A DNA stretch of 64,000 nt from Planctomycetes bacterium UBA2386 (lineage in GTDB: Bacteria > Planctomycetota > UBA1135 > UBA2386). The stretch is taken from the NCBI GenBank assembly GCA_002343845.1, contig DDSQ01000084.1:10867-74866 (forward strand), given 5' to 3'. The first letter of the stretch is position 1, and every line of letters starts with the position of its first letter. Under the pieces are notes generated by a model. The model did no database searches. It saw only the letters and a list, made by a program, of their open reading frames with translations, and was not told the origin of the DNA. Position numbers and translations under genes: made by a program. Shown here one piece after another: positions 41,487-50,574 of the stretch.

Positions 41487-43826
41487 ATGGGCCAGATCTC
41501 CATGCCGGTCGTCGTCGCGGTGGCAGTCGCCATCGCTGTCCCCCTGACCACCGTGTTGGCGCCAGCGCTGGTCGTCGCCACCGACGTGCAGTTACCGGGC
41601 ACGCAACCTCTCGGCGTCAGCACCCTGCCGCTACCCTCGCAGTGCGACAACTGCCACAGCGGCTTCGACCCGATCAGCGAACCCGATCGGCCGTGGCGCG
41701 GCAGCATGATGGCGCATGCCGGACGCGATCCGGTGTTCTGGGCGACCATGGCGATTGCCGAGCAGGACTTCCCCGGGAGCGGCAACTTCTGCCTGCGTTG
41801 CCATACGCCGCGGGGGTGGCTGGAGGGAAGAGTCGACGCCGCCAGCAACGGCTCGCAACTGACCGCAGCAGATGCGAATGGCGTCGAATGCGGTATCTGC
41901 CATCAGCTGACGAACCCCGACCGCAGCGAGCACATCGGGCAGCAGGTGGCTCCGTACCTCGCTCATGACGGCGGCACACCGCCGACCGGGTTCTACGGCA
42001 GCGGCATGATGGTGCTGCTGGGCGGCAACACGCGCCTCGGACCCTATGCACAGGCCAACGCTGCGCCGCATGCCTATGCGCAGTCTCACTTCCATCGCGA
42101 CTCAGCTCTGTGCGGCACCTGCCATGATGTTTCGAACCCGGTGGTCGGCGACCTTGCCCACAATCACGGCTCGCTTGACCCACTCCCGGCAGGCTCGTTC
42201 AGCGGCGTCCCCGGCTCGCCGGTGACCACCAAGGCGGCGTTCCTCAACCAGCCGTACAGCTATGGCGTTGTCGAACGTACGTTCAGTGAGCACCAGTCCA
42301 GCGCCTTCGCGAATCTGCGCGTCCGCGACTACGACACGCTGCCCGACGAGCTGAAGCGCGGCATCCTCGCCAAGGCACGAGGCCAGGCACTGCTGGCCGG
42401 CACGCAAGGCGATCACGCCGACGGTGCGCCGCGACTGTTCTCCTGCCAGACCTGCCACATGCTGCCGGTCGTCGGCAAGGGTGCCAAACAGGCCCAAGCG
42501 CCGGTGCGGACCGACCTGGGCACACACGACCTGACGGGTGGCAACACCTGGGTTCCGGACCTGATCCAGTGGTTCGACCAGAACGGCTTGCTCCGACTCG
42601 GCGGCGGACTGTCCACGCTGGAGCGGCAGGCGCTCGATGCCGGCAAGCTGCGGGCCCGAGCGATGCTCAAGCTGGCTGCGGCTCTGGATATCGACGGCGA
42701 CAACCTGCGGGTCGTCAACCTGACCGGCCACAAGCTGTTCACCGGCTATCCCGAAGGCAGGCGGATGTGGCTTCGCACAACGTGGCTCGATCGCTTTGGG
42801 GGCTTGGTCCGTGTCGACGGTGCCTATGGTCCGCTGGCGGTGAACGTGCAGGGCACACCGCATGTGGTCGAGACCCTGCTCGATCCGGGTGATCCCAACC
42901 TGCGCCTCTACGAAGCCAAGCTCGGCATCACCCAGCAGTGGGCCAGCCAGCTGTTGGGTTTGGGGGTTCCGGGCTCCTTGCCGCTCGGCTACGACCGTAC
43001 CACTGGCACAGTCCAGGGAACTCTCGGCGCGCTGGCCGCGGCACCGCCGGGCACCACCGTGTCGACCTTCCACTTCGTGCTCAACAACACGGTGGTGCAG
43101 GACAACCGGATCCCGCCCTACGGCATGCGCTACGACGACGCGCGGCCGCGCAATGCCGTGCCGACGCCGATCGGCCAGTATGGCGCGCCCGGTCCCGGTG
43201 GGACCTACGCGCATTGGGACACCGTGGCCCTTGCACCGCCGCCCGGCGCGGTCCGTGCCGAGTTCGAACTGCTCTACCAGGCGAGCAGCTGGGAGTACAT
43301 CCAGTTCCTGCTGCTGGCGAACACCCAGCAGGATCCGTTCCTCGCGATGACGGGGCAGAACCTGTTCAACGGCTGGCGCCAGACAGGCATGTCGGCCCCC
43401 GAGCGGATGGCGACGGCGAGTTGGTGCCGCCTGCCCGGCACCGGCGACGACTTGTATCTGCGCAGCGGTCGGGCCGGCGAGCCACTCGACGCCAACTGCG
43501 CCAAGACGATCGCCGGCGGACAGACCTTGCGACTCGAAATCGGCAGCTCCGGAGGCACCTTCGTCGGCGGGCTGGCCGCGTTTGCACTGCAGGTCTTCCC
43601 GCCATCCGGCCCGTGGCCGACGGAGCTGCTGCCGGGAGTCCAACTCGACCGCGCCGACATCCTTGTCGCGGTGGCCGCCCTTCCAGCAGCCGGCGCCACG
43701 CTCGACATCCCGGTCCCGGCAGCCGTGAGCGACCTCATGGTGCGAGCACAGGGACTGGTGGTCTCGGAACTGACGCTCAGTGGCTTCCTCGGCACGTCAC
43801 CGGCGCACGACTTCTTCGTGCCTTGA
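41487..43826 (+). CDS. Five-haem c-type cytochrome-like exported protein
   Basis: 779 residues with a signal-like start (PVVVAVAVAIAVPLTTVLAP). Five CXXCH motifs are present (CDNCH, CLRCH, CGICH, CGTCH, CQTCH), all within the first ~320 residues. They are arranged like the cytochrome c554 / multihaem cytochrome family. The remaining ~450 residues have no haem motif (ALDIDGDNLRVVNLTGHKLF, TGYPEGRRMWLRTTWLDRF; WEYIQFLLLANTQQDPFLAM). A segment NLTGHKLFTGYPEGRRMWLR resembles the C-terminal part of multihaem proteins of that kind. The tail (GGLAAFALQVFPPSGPWPTE) is of the secreted-protein type seen elsewhere here. It is a periplasmic or surface electron carrier; the partner is not known. Confidence 0.85.
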   Translation: MGQISMPVVVAVAVAIAVPLTTVLAPALVVATDVQLPGTQPLGVSTLPLPSQCDNCHSGFDPISEPDRPWRGSMMAHAGRDPVFWATMAIAEQDFPGSGNFCLRCHTPRGWLEGRVDAASNGSQLTAADANGVECGICHQLTNPDRSEHIGQQVAPYLAHDGGTPPTGFYGSGMMVLLGGNTRLGPYAQANAAPHAYAQSHFHRDSALCGTCHDVSNPVVGDLAHNHGSLDPLPAGSFSGVPGSPVTTKAAFLNQPYSYGVVERTFSEHQSSAFANLRVRDYDTLPDELKRGILAKARGQALLAGTQGDHADGAPRLFSCQTCHMLPVVGKGAKQAQAPVRTDLGTHDLTGGNTWVPDLIQWFDQNGLLRLGGGLSTLERQALDAGKLRARAMLKLAAALDIDGDNLRVVNLTGHKLFTGYPEGRRMWLRTTWLDRFGGLVRVDGAYGPLAVNVQGTPHVVETLLDPGDPNLRLYEAKLGITQQWASQLLGLGVPGSLPLGYDRTTGTVQGTLGALAAAPPGTTVSTFHFVLNNTVVQDNRIPPYGMRYDDARPRNAVPTPIGQYGAPGPGGTYAHWDTVALAPPPGAVRAEFELLYQASSWEYIQFLLLANTQQDPFLAMTGQNLFNGWRQTGMSAPERMATASWCRLPGTGDDLYLRSGRAGEPLDANCAKTIAGGQTLRLEIGSSGGTFVGGLAAFALQVFPPSGPWPTELLPGVQLDRADILVAVAALPAAGATLDIPVPAAVSDLMVRAQGLVVSELTLSGFLGTSPAHDFFVP

Positions 43827-43885
43827 GTGCGCCGGCGACGCGGCCGCCGGCCTCGTGGTGCATCCGTGACGGACGCCGTGCGAAC

Positions 43886-44293
43886 ATGGCCACGATGGCC
43901 GGCACGTTCACGTTGCTCTACGACTCGCTGTGCCCGATCTGCCGGCGCGAAGTCCACTGGCTGAAACGGCGTGATCGCGACGGTCGGTTGTCGACGATCG
44001 ACATCGCCGCCCCCGGCTTCGACCCGGCTCCGCTCGGGTTGTCGGCTGAACGCGTGGTCGCGCGCCTGCACGGCATCCAGGCCGACGGCACCGTCGTCGA
44101 GGGCATGGCGGCGATGCGCGGCGCGTGGCGGGCGGTCGGGCTCGGCTGGCTGATCGCGCCGACCGGCTGGCCGCTGCTGCGCTACCTGTACGATGGCCTG
44201 TATGTCGTGTTCGCGCGCTACCGCGTGCCGCTCGGTCGCCTGTTCGGCCGGCGCGCGGCGAGCTGCGACACGGACCGCTGCGCGAGCCGTTGA
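43886..44293 (+). CDS. DCC-family thiol-disulfide oxidoreductase-like (DUF393)
   Basis: 135 residues. The N-terminus TFTLLYDSLCPICRREVHWL contains the DxxCPxC motif that defines DUF393, followed by a thioredoxin-like layout (SKRRDRDGRLSTIDIAAPG-type strand and helix), then GTVVEGMAAMRGAWRAVGLG and the membrane-proximal PLLRYLYDGLYVVFARYRVP. Family members have a predicted thiol-disulfide activity, mostly uncharacterised. A C-terminal Cys (SCDTDRC) is a further possible redox or metal site. It follows the five-haem cytochrome gene by 59 bases and might be part of the same transcript. Confidence 0.85.
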   Translation: MATMAGTFTLLYDSLCPICRREVHWLKRRDRDGRLSTIDIAAPGFDPAPLGLSAERVVARLHGIQADGTVVEGMAAMRGAWRAVGLGWLIAPTGWPLLRYLYDGLYVVFARYRVPLGRLFGRRAASCDTDRCASR

Positions 44294-44386
44294 GCGAACG
44301 TCACGGCACTGCCTGGCGCGCAGCCAGCGCGGCCGCTTGGGGACGATGCGGCTGTCACTGGTAGTGCCCGGTTCGGGCGCGCCGGC

Positions 44387-44902
44387 TCAGCGCGCGCCGC
44401 CCGCCAGCGGTTCCTTCGCCGCGATGCCGGCGGTGTACTTCGCGTACAGAAACACGTTGGCCTTCAGGTTGCCGAGCTGCGCTCGGATCAGCGGCTCGAC
44501 GTGGGCCCAATCGAGGCCACCGACGCCGGTCGCGAGCCGCGGCAATGCGACACTGCCGATCTTCTCGGCCTCGATCAGCTTCTTCAGTTCGTGCAGCGCG
44601 TGGTTGACGTGCTCGGTCTTGGCGCGGCCGGGGTGACCGCCGACGCGGGCGGGCGGATCCTGCGTCATCAGGTTGGCGATGCGCACCTTCTGGCCCTTGC
44701 CGTCGACGCCCTGCCACAGCCACAACGAGCCCGGCTTCGGGTTGTTCTGGTGGCAGAAGTTCCGGAAGTCCTTGTGCATGCCCGGGAACCGCTCCCGCAG
44801 GGCGAGGGCGAGTCCGGACTTCCAATCGTCGTTGGGGGCAACGCCGTGGGCGAGCAACTCGGCCTTGCTGAGGAGAAGGTCACCTTCGAGAGAGTGAATC
44901 AT
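44387..44902 (-). CDS. Macro-domain protein, ADP-ribose-binding
   Basis: 171 residues. The macro domain is recognisable: IHSLEGDLLLSKAELLAHGV at the start, NDDWKSGLALALRERFPGMH (adenosine/pyrophosphate loop), CHQNNPKPGSLWLWQG, IANLMTQDPP, HALHELKKLIEAEKIGSVAL and PRLATGVGGLDWAHVEPLIR with the catalytic-loop glycines. This type is close to bacterial macro-domain hydrolases that remove ADP-ribose or act on ADP-ribose-1''-phosphate. The protein is cytoplasmic. It has no ADP-ribosyltransferase partner next to it, so a DarTG-like toxin-antitoxin role is not supported by context. It is divergent from nothing obvious and stands alone on the minus strand. Confidence 0.85.
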   Translation of the reverse strand: MIHSLEGDLLLSKAELLAHGVAPNDDWKSGLALALRERFPGMHKDFRNFCHQNNPKPGSLWLWQGVDGKGQKVRIANLMTQDPPARVGGHPGRAKTEHVNHALHELKKLIEAEKIGSVALPRLATGVGGLDWAHVEPLIRAQLGNLKANVFLYAKYTAGIAAKEPLAGGAR

Positions 44903-44974
44903 GGACCGCGCATCTTCGCATGCGCCGCACGTGGCAGCACTCTTACTGATGCGAAGGGCTGGGCCGGCTCAGAA

Positions 44975-46774
44975 CTACGGTACGCGCACCAGCAGCCGAT
45001 GCCCTGGACCGACGCACGCGAAGAACCGGCCGTCCGGCGAGAAACCGTGGCAGTAGCGCGCGGGTCGCTCGTGCGCCTGGCCCAGGGTCCGCGCGGTGCC
45101 GCGCGTAACGGTGATGGCTCCGGCCACCGCACCGTGCGCCGTCCGGTCGCGGCGCTGCGACAACATCAGACCCACCGCGACCTGATCCCAAGGCAGCAAC
45201 TCGCCGTCACCATCCCAGCGTTGCCGCCGCGCCTGCGGCTCGGCGACCAGAGCGTGCGGCGTCGCTTGCCAGGTGCCGGTTGGCGTACGCGTCCAGAGGG
45301 TCTCCGTTTGGTTCTGGTTCTCGCTTTCGGCCAGGAGGGGCGTCCAGCGCACCAGGCAGCGCTCGGGGCCGCGGCCGCCGAGCAACCAACCGGCGGGTGG
45401 CGTGGTGACGGCCGAGAACTGGTTGCCTGCCGCGTCGCGCCCACGCTCCGAAGTCGCCCCACAGACCGTCTCCCGCTGCGGCGGCACGTTGCCGACGGGA
45501 AACGTCCAACGTTCGACCGCGGCGCCGAGGAAGCCCACGAAGACCGATCGATCCCCAGCCGGTTCGAGCGCCACCGGCAGGCCGGGCTCACCATCGATCG
45601 CGTGGACCACCGCCGGTGCGATGGAGGCCCCTGGCACGGCGTCGCCGCACAGGAACACTTCGATCGCTTTGCCGCGGGCGACCAGCAATGTCGTCGCGTC
45701 GAGGAAGTGCAGCGCTGCGGTGCGATCGATCGCGCCCTGCAGGTCGGTCGCCAGCGACGGATCCTCGCGCTGCAGATCGCGCAGTTCGACCACACCGCGG
45801 GCGCCCGGCATCGCGACGAAGCGCCCGTCCGGCGAGAACGCCAGGGCGGTTCCCTCGTCGTCGTAGCCTAGGAACGCAGCTGCTCCGTGGGCTGCGAAGT
45901 CCGAATGTGGCCCACGCGCCGCGCCGAGCAGTTCGAGTTCGATGCGCGGCCCCGGTTGCTCCGCCTGCTGTGCCGACAGTCGCACGATGCCGGCGGCGGC
46001 TGCCGTCGGCCCGTGCGGGACCGCGATCGCCGCGGAGCAGCGCACCAGCAGGGAGTCGTTCAAGTACAGATCGAAGGGCAGGTTGAACACCGGCCGGGGA
46101 CCGGCGTCGCCAGCCGGCGCGGTCGCCGCCGCCCACGGCGTCGCCTGCGCGAAACCGGGCTCGAGCACGAGACTGCGCCGCCACAGCAAGCGGATGTCGA
46201 GTGGCACGCTGGCGACCTCGCCGAGCAGCCGCTTCAGGATCGGATCCGAACTGAGCAGGTTGCAGATCTCGAGCAGCTGCAGCGTCGCGACCGCCACCGG
46301 CAACGGATCGTTGCGCTGCTGTGCGAGCACACCGGCGGTGAAGCTCGACTCGAGGATCGCGTCGAAGGTGTCGATGCGCGAGCGCTGCAGTTCGGTGCCG
46401 GCGGCATCGGTCAGCAGCAGCCGCAGGCCCATCTTCCGCGTCGGGCGCGACGCCAGGCGTCGTTCCGGTTCCTTCTGCCGCACGAGGATCAGGTGCGTGT
46501 CCAGCCTGGGGTCGTCGCGGTCCACCTCGAGCTGCAACAGGCGCCGGGTCACGCGTTCGCCGTCGTGCAAGGTCACGCCGTAGAGCAGCCGGTCACCGTG
46601 CCGCAGGCCCCGTTCCCCGCCGAGGTCGAAGCCCGGCAGCAGCGACGTTGCGCCCGGAAAAGCCGTTGGTGGGCTCGTCGCCGCGAGCACCACCGCGGGC
46701 ACGTCCTCCGGCCGCACTGCGCGGCAGGCGCCGAATGCCATCAACACCAGGAGCGACCAGCGCGTGCTGTGCAC
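44975..46774 (-). CDS. Lipoprotein with WD40-like beta-propeller segments
   Basis: 599 residues. GTG at 46774 gives a short signal (HSTRWSLLVLMAFGAC) with a lipobox. Residues ~50-300 form a beta-rich domain of unknown kind (LLYGVTLHDGERVTRRLLQL, RKMGLRLLLTDAAGTELQRS). From about 300 on, WD40-like propeller blades appear: ALAFSPDGRFVAMPGARG, VVELRDLQREDPSLATDL, RYCHGFSPDGRFFACVGPGH. Such proteins are often extracellular propellers in Planctomycetota. No enzyme motif is present. It is convergent with the macro-domain gene's upstream region and probably monocistronic. Confidence 0.65.
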   Translation of the reverse strand: MHSTRWSLLVLMAFGACRAVRPEDVPAVVLAATSPPTAFPGATSLLPGFDLGGERGLRHGDRLLYGVTLHDGERVTRRLLQLEVDRDDPRLDTHLILVRQKEPERRLASRPTRKMGLRLLLTDAAGTELQRSRIDTFDAILESSFTAGVLAQQRNDPLPVAVATLQLLEICNLLSSDPILKRLLGEVASVPLDIRLLWRRSLVLEPGFAQATPWAAATAPAGDAGPRPVFNLPFDLYLNDSLLVRCSAAIAVPHGPTAAAAGIVRLSAQQAEQPGPRIELELLGAARGPHSDFAAHGAAAFLGYDDEGTALAFSPDGRFVAMPGARGVVELRDLQREDPSLATDLQGAIDRTAALHFLDATTLLVARGKAIEVFLCGDAVPGASIAPAVVHAIDGEPGLPVALEPAGDRSVFVGFLGAAVERWTFPVGNVPPQRETVCGATSERGRDAAGNQFSAVTTPPAGWLLGGRGPERCLVRWTPLLAESENQNQTETLWTRTPTGTWQATPHALVAEPQARRQRWDGDGELLPWDQVAVGLMLSQRRDRTAHGAVAGAITVTRGTARTLGQAHERPARYCHGFSPDGRFFACVGPGHRLLVRVP

Positions 46775-46981
46775 CGGCGCAGGATACTCCGGCGAGATCG
46801 GGGCCGGCCACGATCGGCGCGCATCGCATTCGCGACCGCGTTGCACTCTGCGGTGGCTGCTGAGCGTTGGCGTTCCGCGCCCAGGTTGCGCTGGTCGTCA
46901 GCGGTACTCGTTGGCGCCGTACTGGCAGCAGGCCGGAACGCAGGCATCGACGCGGACGAGCCACTGCCCGACAATCGGCGC

Positions 46982-47215
46982 ATGGATCGCAACCGGATGT
47001 TCGCCCTGGGGACGTGGATTCCCGCGGCGTTTTGCTTCGTGCTTGCCGTGCTGCAGTTCGTGTACTCGTTGACGGCGTCCGGCATCTCCACGGCCTTCTT
47101 GTTCTTCCTGCCGATGTGCTTCGTCTTTGCCGGCATGGAGAACCTCGCGCTGCATCGCCGCCTGGTGGCGCTCGAGGCCCGGTTGCCACCGAGTGCGCCT
47201 CAGCAGCCGAGCTGA
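46982..47215 (+). CDS. Small two-helix membrane protein, 77 residues
   Basis: The sequence has two clear membrane helices (FALGTWIPAAFCFVLAVLQF and ISTAFLFFLPMCFVFAGMEN) followed by a short Arg-rich cytoplasmic tail (LHRRLVALEARLPPS). The ATG at 46982 is the natural start; the long upstream frame is antisense to the lipoprotein gene. No family recognised. Kept as a probable real gene because the hydrophobic pattern is uninterrupted and well bounded. Confidence 0.55.
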   Translation: MDRNRMFALGTWIPAAFCFVLAVLQFVYSLTASGISTAFLFFLPMCFVFAGMENLALHRRLVALEARLPPSAPQQPS

Positions 47216-47254
47216 CGGCGCTCGTGCATCAGGGGTTCGCGCGCCGCGAGCTGC

Positions 47255-47277
47255 GTTCGAATCCCTCTCCCTCCGCC
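47255..47277 (+). other. tRNA-Ser-like 3' end fragment, possible attachment-site remnant
   Basis: GTTCGAATCCCTCTCCCTCC then GCC looks like the T-loop, 3' T-stem and acceptor strand of a bacterial tRNA-Ser gene. The 5' strand of the T-stem does not match and the rest of the tRNA is absent. Tyrosine-recombinase elements leave such tRNA 3' ends as att sites; no integrase is nearby. Confidence 0.35.
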
Positions 47278-47351
47278 GTGCTTTCGACCCGAACGGCACG
47301 CAGAGGCGTCGGTGGCCCGAGGCCGCGCGTGCTCGCCTGTGCCGCAGCCGA

Positions 47352-49604
47352 CTACGGCCTCACGTGCAGGAACAGCGGCTCGGTCACTTCCGCGCACCCC
47401 GCAGGCGTCAACATCGCTCCCTGGATCACCAGGGTCACAGGAGTCAGCAGTGGCGGGAACGGCACGTAGACCCTGAGTGGGTCGCCGAACGCGATCACAG
47501 CCGCAAACGCAGATGCCGGGCCGATGTAGTAGGGCACTGGCGAGCAGAACATTGGCGGCAGGCCGACGGGAAACGGCCGCGGCACGAGCGCGAAGTCGAA
47601 GAACGTCGCCGCGATTTGGGGTGGTGGTTGGATGGGCACATCGAAAGCAACCTGCAACGGCAGCGGGCTGGCGCCGACGGCCGGCATCTGCTCGACGACC
47701 ATGGAGTAGCCGGACGTACCCAGCACTGCCTCGCCGAGGTGCTGCTCGATGTCGAGGGTGCGGTCGATCGCCGCAGCGGTGTTCGTCGTGCCGCCGAACA
47801 TCAGCGTTCGGCCGGTCGCGACGTGGAACGTGGCCGCTGCGTTGCTCGTCGGCGACGGCAATACCCCGAACGATGGCTGCCAGGAGTCCCCGTCCCATTC
47901 CCAGCGGGCATCGAACCGGTTGGACGTGTTCGGATCGATGCCGCCGTCCAGGATCGTGCGTCGCTTGATCGGGTCGTAGACCATCGTTGCTTGCACACGC
48001 ATCTCCGGTGCGAACGGGTGGTAGACATAGGTCCACTGATAGGTGTTGAGGTTGAACTCCTCGGTGCCAGGCACCAGGACGCCCTGAGCGTCTCGCCCCC
48101 CGTAGACGACCAGCCGATTGCGATCGGGATCGAACGCCATGGCATGTCCTTCCCGAAACGTCGGGGCCGGGTACGAGCCGAGCCAATGGGGGTTGGCATT
48201 GGAGTACTGGTAGGCATAGAGCTCGGCCGACGCCGGTTGGGCGCCGGCGATGCCCCCGCGAAGCCACACCAACCCGTTGTTGTCGGCCGCGGCTGCGGCG
48301 TTGCGACGGAAGAGCACATTCCATCCCAAGGTGGGGTTGGGCCGCTGCGTCCACGTTCCGGCAATGAAGGTCCAGTAGTCCGTCAGCAACGTGCCGTTGG
48401 TGGCGATGCCCCCGAAGAGGAACACTTCGCCCGGGGCCGGCGAGACCATGACTCCGCCAAAGCGAGGCGGCGGTGAAGCCCCTGCCAACTGCTCCCAGCG
48501 CTGGCCATCGAACTGCCAGGTGTCCCCGAGAGCCGTGCCGGCGGCGGAGCGACCGCCGAACATCAGTGGGCCGTTCACACCATCGTCAACGAGCATCGCC
48601 TGGCTGCGTGCCGGCGGCGTGACGGTCGACTCGGTCTGCACACTCCAGTCCGAGCCGTCGAACACCCAGATGTCCTGCCTCGTGACGAACGTGTTGTCGC
48701 GACCGCCGAACAGCACGCACTGCTGACGGGCTTCGTCGTAGACCAACGTTGCGCCATCACGGGCCGGGGGACTCGTGAGAGTCGAGACCGTCGTCCACTG
48801 CACACCGTCCCATTCCAGCGTCTCCGCGATCACTGCACCGCTGACTCTGCCGCCGAAAGCGACCACCTTCTGGCGGGCCGAGTCGAAGGCGAGAGCTCGC
48901 CCGGTAGCGAACGTCGCGGGGGCTGTAGTCGGGGTCCACACGGAGTTGGCCCAGGTGAAGGCCCCCATGTCCGTCAGCAGCAAGGGGCCGCGCGCGGGAT
49001 GGAAGACGAACCCGCCGAAGTGGTCGCCGGCCGCCGGCAGTGGAATCGGTTGCCAGGTCTGGAACGGCGCCATCGTCCATGCCGTCACAGCCGGCGGACT
49101 GGTCTGCTCGAACACCAGAACGGCCTCGTTCGCGTTGGCGTCGTAGACCATCGCCTTGCGCATGACCCCGACGCTGCTCGGAACCGGCACACCCGCTGGC
49201 TGCGCCGGGAACCAGCTGCCGTCGCGGATCAGCGTGCCGACTTCCGGGCTCCACGCGAACGCCGTGGGCACGCTGTCGGGTTGCGGGTAGGGCATCGGGC
49301 AGATGGCCGGGTTGCCGGAAGTGCCTGGGCCGCCTGGGTAGGGACCGGTGATACCCTGATCCCCGGGAAACAGGACACCCCCGCGCCCGTGCCATTCCGC
49401 GACGCCGTTCTGGCTGCTGATCACGATGCGGTTGGTTTGGCGATCGAAGTACCCGCCGCCGGGCACCCAATCGACGCCAGGAGCCCGACCCCGCTGAAAG
49501 CCAACGTTCCACTGTGCGGTCGCAACGTCGGCGCTGGCGATCGCCGCTGCCAACGCAAGGGCCAGCCCGGAAGCCGAGGGGATGTGATCGCGGAGGTTGG
49601 TCAT
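47352..49604 (-). CDS. Secreted kelch-repeat protein
   Basis: 750 residues with a signal peptide (GLALALAAAIASADVATA-Q). Six or more kelch blades are evident from their GG and W-D-Y/W patterns: RQKVVAFGGRVSGAVIAETL, EWDGVQWTTV; RQQCVLFGGRDNTFVTRQDI, WVFDGSDWSV; GPLMFGGRSAAGTALGDTWQ; GEVFLFGGIATNGTLLTDYW; NRLVVYGGRDAQGVLVPGTE; RTILDGGIDPNTS; and RTLMFGGTTNTAAAIDRTLD. The C-terminal part (LGEAVLGTSGYSMVVEQMPA; PPMFCSPVPYYIGPASAFAA; and the ending GCAEVTEPLFLHVRP) is a tail shared with other secreted proteins here. It is an extracellular propeller of unknown ligand. Confidence 0.8.
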   Translation of the reverse strand: MTNLRDHIPSASGLALALAAAIASADVATAQWNVGFQRGRAPGVDWVPGGGYFDRQTNRIVISSQNGVAEWHGRGGVLFPGDQGITGPYPGGPGTSGNPAICPMPYPQPDSVPTAFAWSPEVGTLIRDGSWFPAQPAGVPVPSSVGVMRKAMVYDANANEAVLVFEQTSPPAVTAWTMAPFQTWQPIPLPAAGDHFGGFVFHPARGPLLLTDMGAFTWANSVWTPTTAPATFATGRALAFDSARQKVVAFGGRVSGAVIAETLEWDGVQWTTVSTLTSPPARDGATLVYDEARQQCVLFGGRDNTFVTRQDIWVFDGSDWSVQTESTVTPPARSQAMLVDDGVNGPLMFGGRSAAGTALGDTWQFDGQRWEQLAGASPPPRFGGVMVSPAPGEVFLFGGIATNGTLLTDYWTFIAGTWTQRPNPTLGWNVLFRRNAAAAADNNGLVWLRGGIAGAQPASAELYAYQYSNANPHWLGSYPAPTFREGHAMAFDPDRNRLVVYGGRDAQGVLVPGTEEFNLNTYQWTYVYHPFAPEMRVQATMVYDPIKRRTILDGGIDPNTSNRFDARWEWDGDSWQPSFGVLPSPTSNAAATFHVATGRTLMFGGTTNTAAAIDRTLDIEQHLGEAVLGTSGYSMVVEQMPAVGASPLPLQVAFDVPIQPPPQIAATFFDFALVPRPFPVGLPPMFCSPVPYYIGPASAFAAVIAFGDPLRVYVPFPPLLTPVTLVIQGAMLTPAGCAEVTEPLFLHVRP

Positions 49605-49873
49605 GCCGGGTGTAGTGCGGAAACCGCGCCGGCCATGCGCAGGAATTCGGAAGGCGCATCAGGAACTCGTGGGGGGTAGCTGCGACTTCGTCGGGCTTCC
49701 ACGAGCGAACGGCGATGCGGTCTGGCGTGCCGGCGGACCGCGGCGTCGGGCGCCGATGGCTCCCGCCACGTGCTCCCGCTCAGGGACAGAACCGATCGGG
49801 ATCTGCGCGCCATCCTCGATCGCCGCCTCGCGCCGTCGCCGAGCGGCGTCGCATCAGCACGCAGCGGCGCGGA

Positions 49874-50461
49874 TCACTCTCGGTCGAGGATCGCCGACAG
49901 CGCAACCAACGAGCGCGACAGCAGCGTGCGCACCGCATTCTCGGTGCGTCCCAAGATCCTGGCGACCTCGGGGATCGGGAGTTCCCCGAGGCGGGCCAGC
50001 GCGATGACCTCGTGCTGCTCGGGCTTGAGTTGGTCCAGCGCCCGATAGAGCGCCTCGCCCGCCTCGCTGCCGATCGCCACGCGGCTCGGCGAAGCCAGCC
50101 CTGCACGAGGGTCGACGATGCCCTCCATTTCTGCCGACTCGCGATCGTGTTGGCGCTTCTTCGTGCGCTGGCTGCGGAGGCGCATGCGCACCTTGTTGAC
50201 GGCGGCGGTGAACAGCCAGCTACGGAAGCGCGCCTCCCCCTGCCAGGTGAAGTCCGGCCCGGCCTGCAGCAGTTCACGGCAGGTCGACTGCACGAGGTCG
50301 GCGACCGACTCGTTGAGCCGCTGCTCGGCATCGATCTTCGCCCGCAGGAACGCGTGCAGCCGCGGCAGGTAGAGCACCAGCATCCGGTCGATGCTCACGG
50401 CGTCGCCGCGCGACGCCGATTCGGCCAAGGCTCGATCTGCGCTGTCGTTGGTCTCGGTCAC
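49874..50461 (-). CDS. ECF-like sigma-70 family RNA polymerase sigma factor
   Basis: 195 residues. Region 2 is seen as IDRMLVLYLPRLHAFLRAKI, SVADLVQSTCRELLQAG and GEARFRSWLFTAAVNKVRMR, the last being the typical FRSWLF..A.N of region 2.4. A linker with DPRAGLASPSRVAI leads to region 4, with the helix-turn-helix LPIPEVARILGRTENAVRTL and SRSLVAL. The GTG start at 50461 is used because it lies just before the domain (TETNDSADRALAESASRG). It is divergent, across 113 bases, from a large Ser/Thr kinase gene. Pairs of such sigma factors and membrane kinases are frequent in Planctomycetota, so the kinase may regulate the sigma factor; this is inference. Confidence 0.85.
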   Translation of the reverse strand: MTETNDSADRALAESASRGDAVSIDRMLVLYLPRLHAFLRAKIDAEQRLNESVADLVQSTCRELLQAGPDFTWQGEARFRSWLFTAAVNKVRMRLRSQRTKKRQHDRESAEMEGIVDPRAGLASPSRVAIGSEAGEALYRALDQLKPEQHEVIALARLGELPIPEVARILGRTENAVRTLLSRSLVALSAILDRE

Positions 50462-50574
50462 CGCGGGTTGCTTCGCCGAAAATCCGGCCGCACGCCCGCA
50501 AGACCCGGGCGCGGCCGGCACTGTACCATCCAGACTCCCGCCTCGCTGGCCGCCGGATGCGGGTCCATGCTGCC

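Noticed and set aside
44387..44902. DarG-like antitoxin of a DarTG system
   Set aside because: The macro domain is convincing, but no DarT-type ADP-ribosyltransferase adjoins it.
49605..49873. Small gene on either strand between the kelch and sigma factor genes
   Set aside because: The short frames are Arg/Ser-rich without start context or recognisable features.
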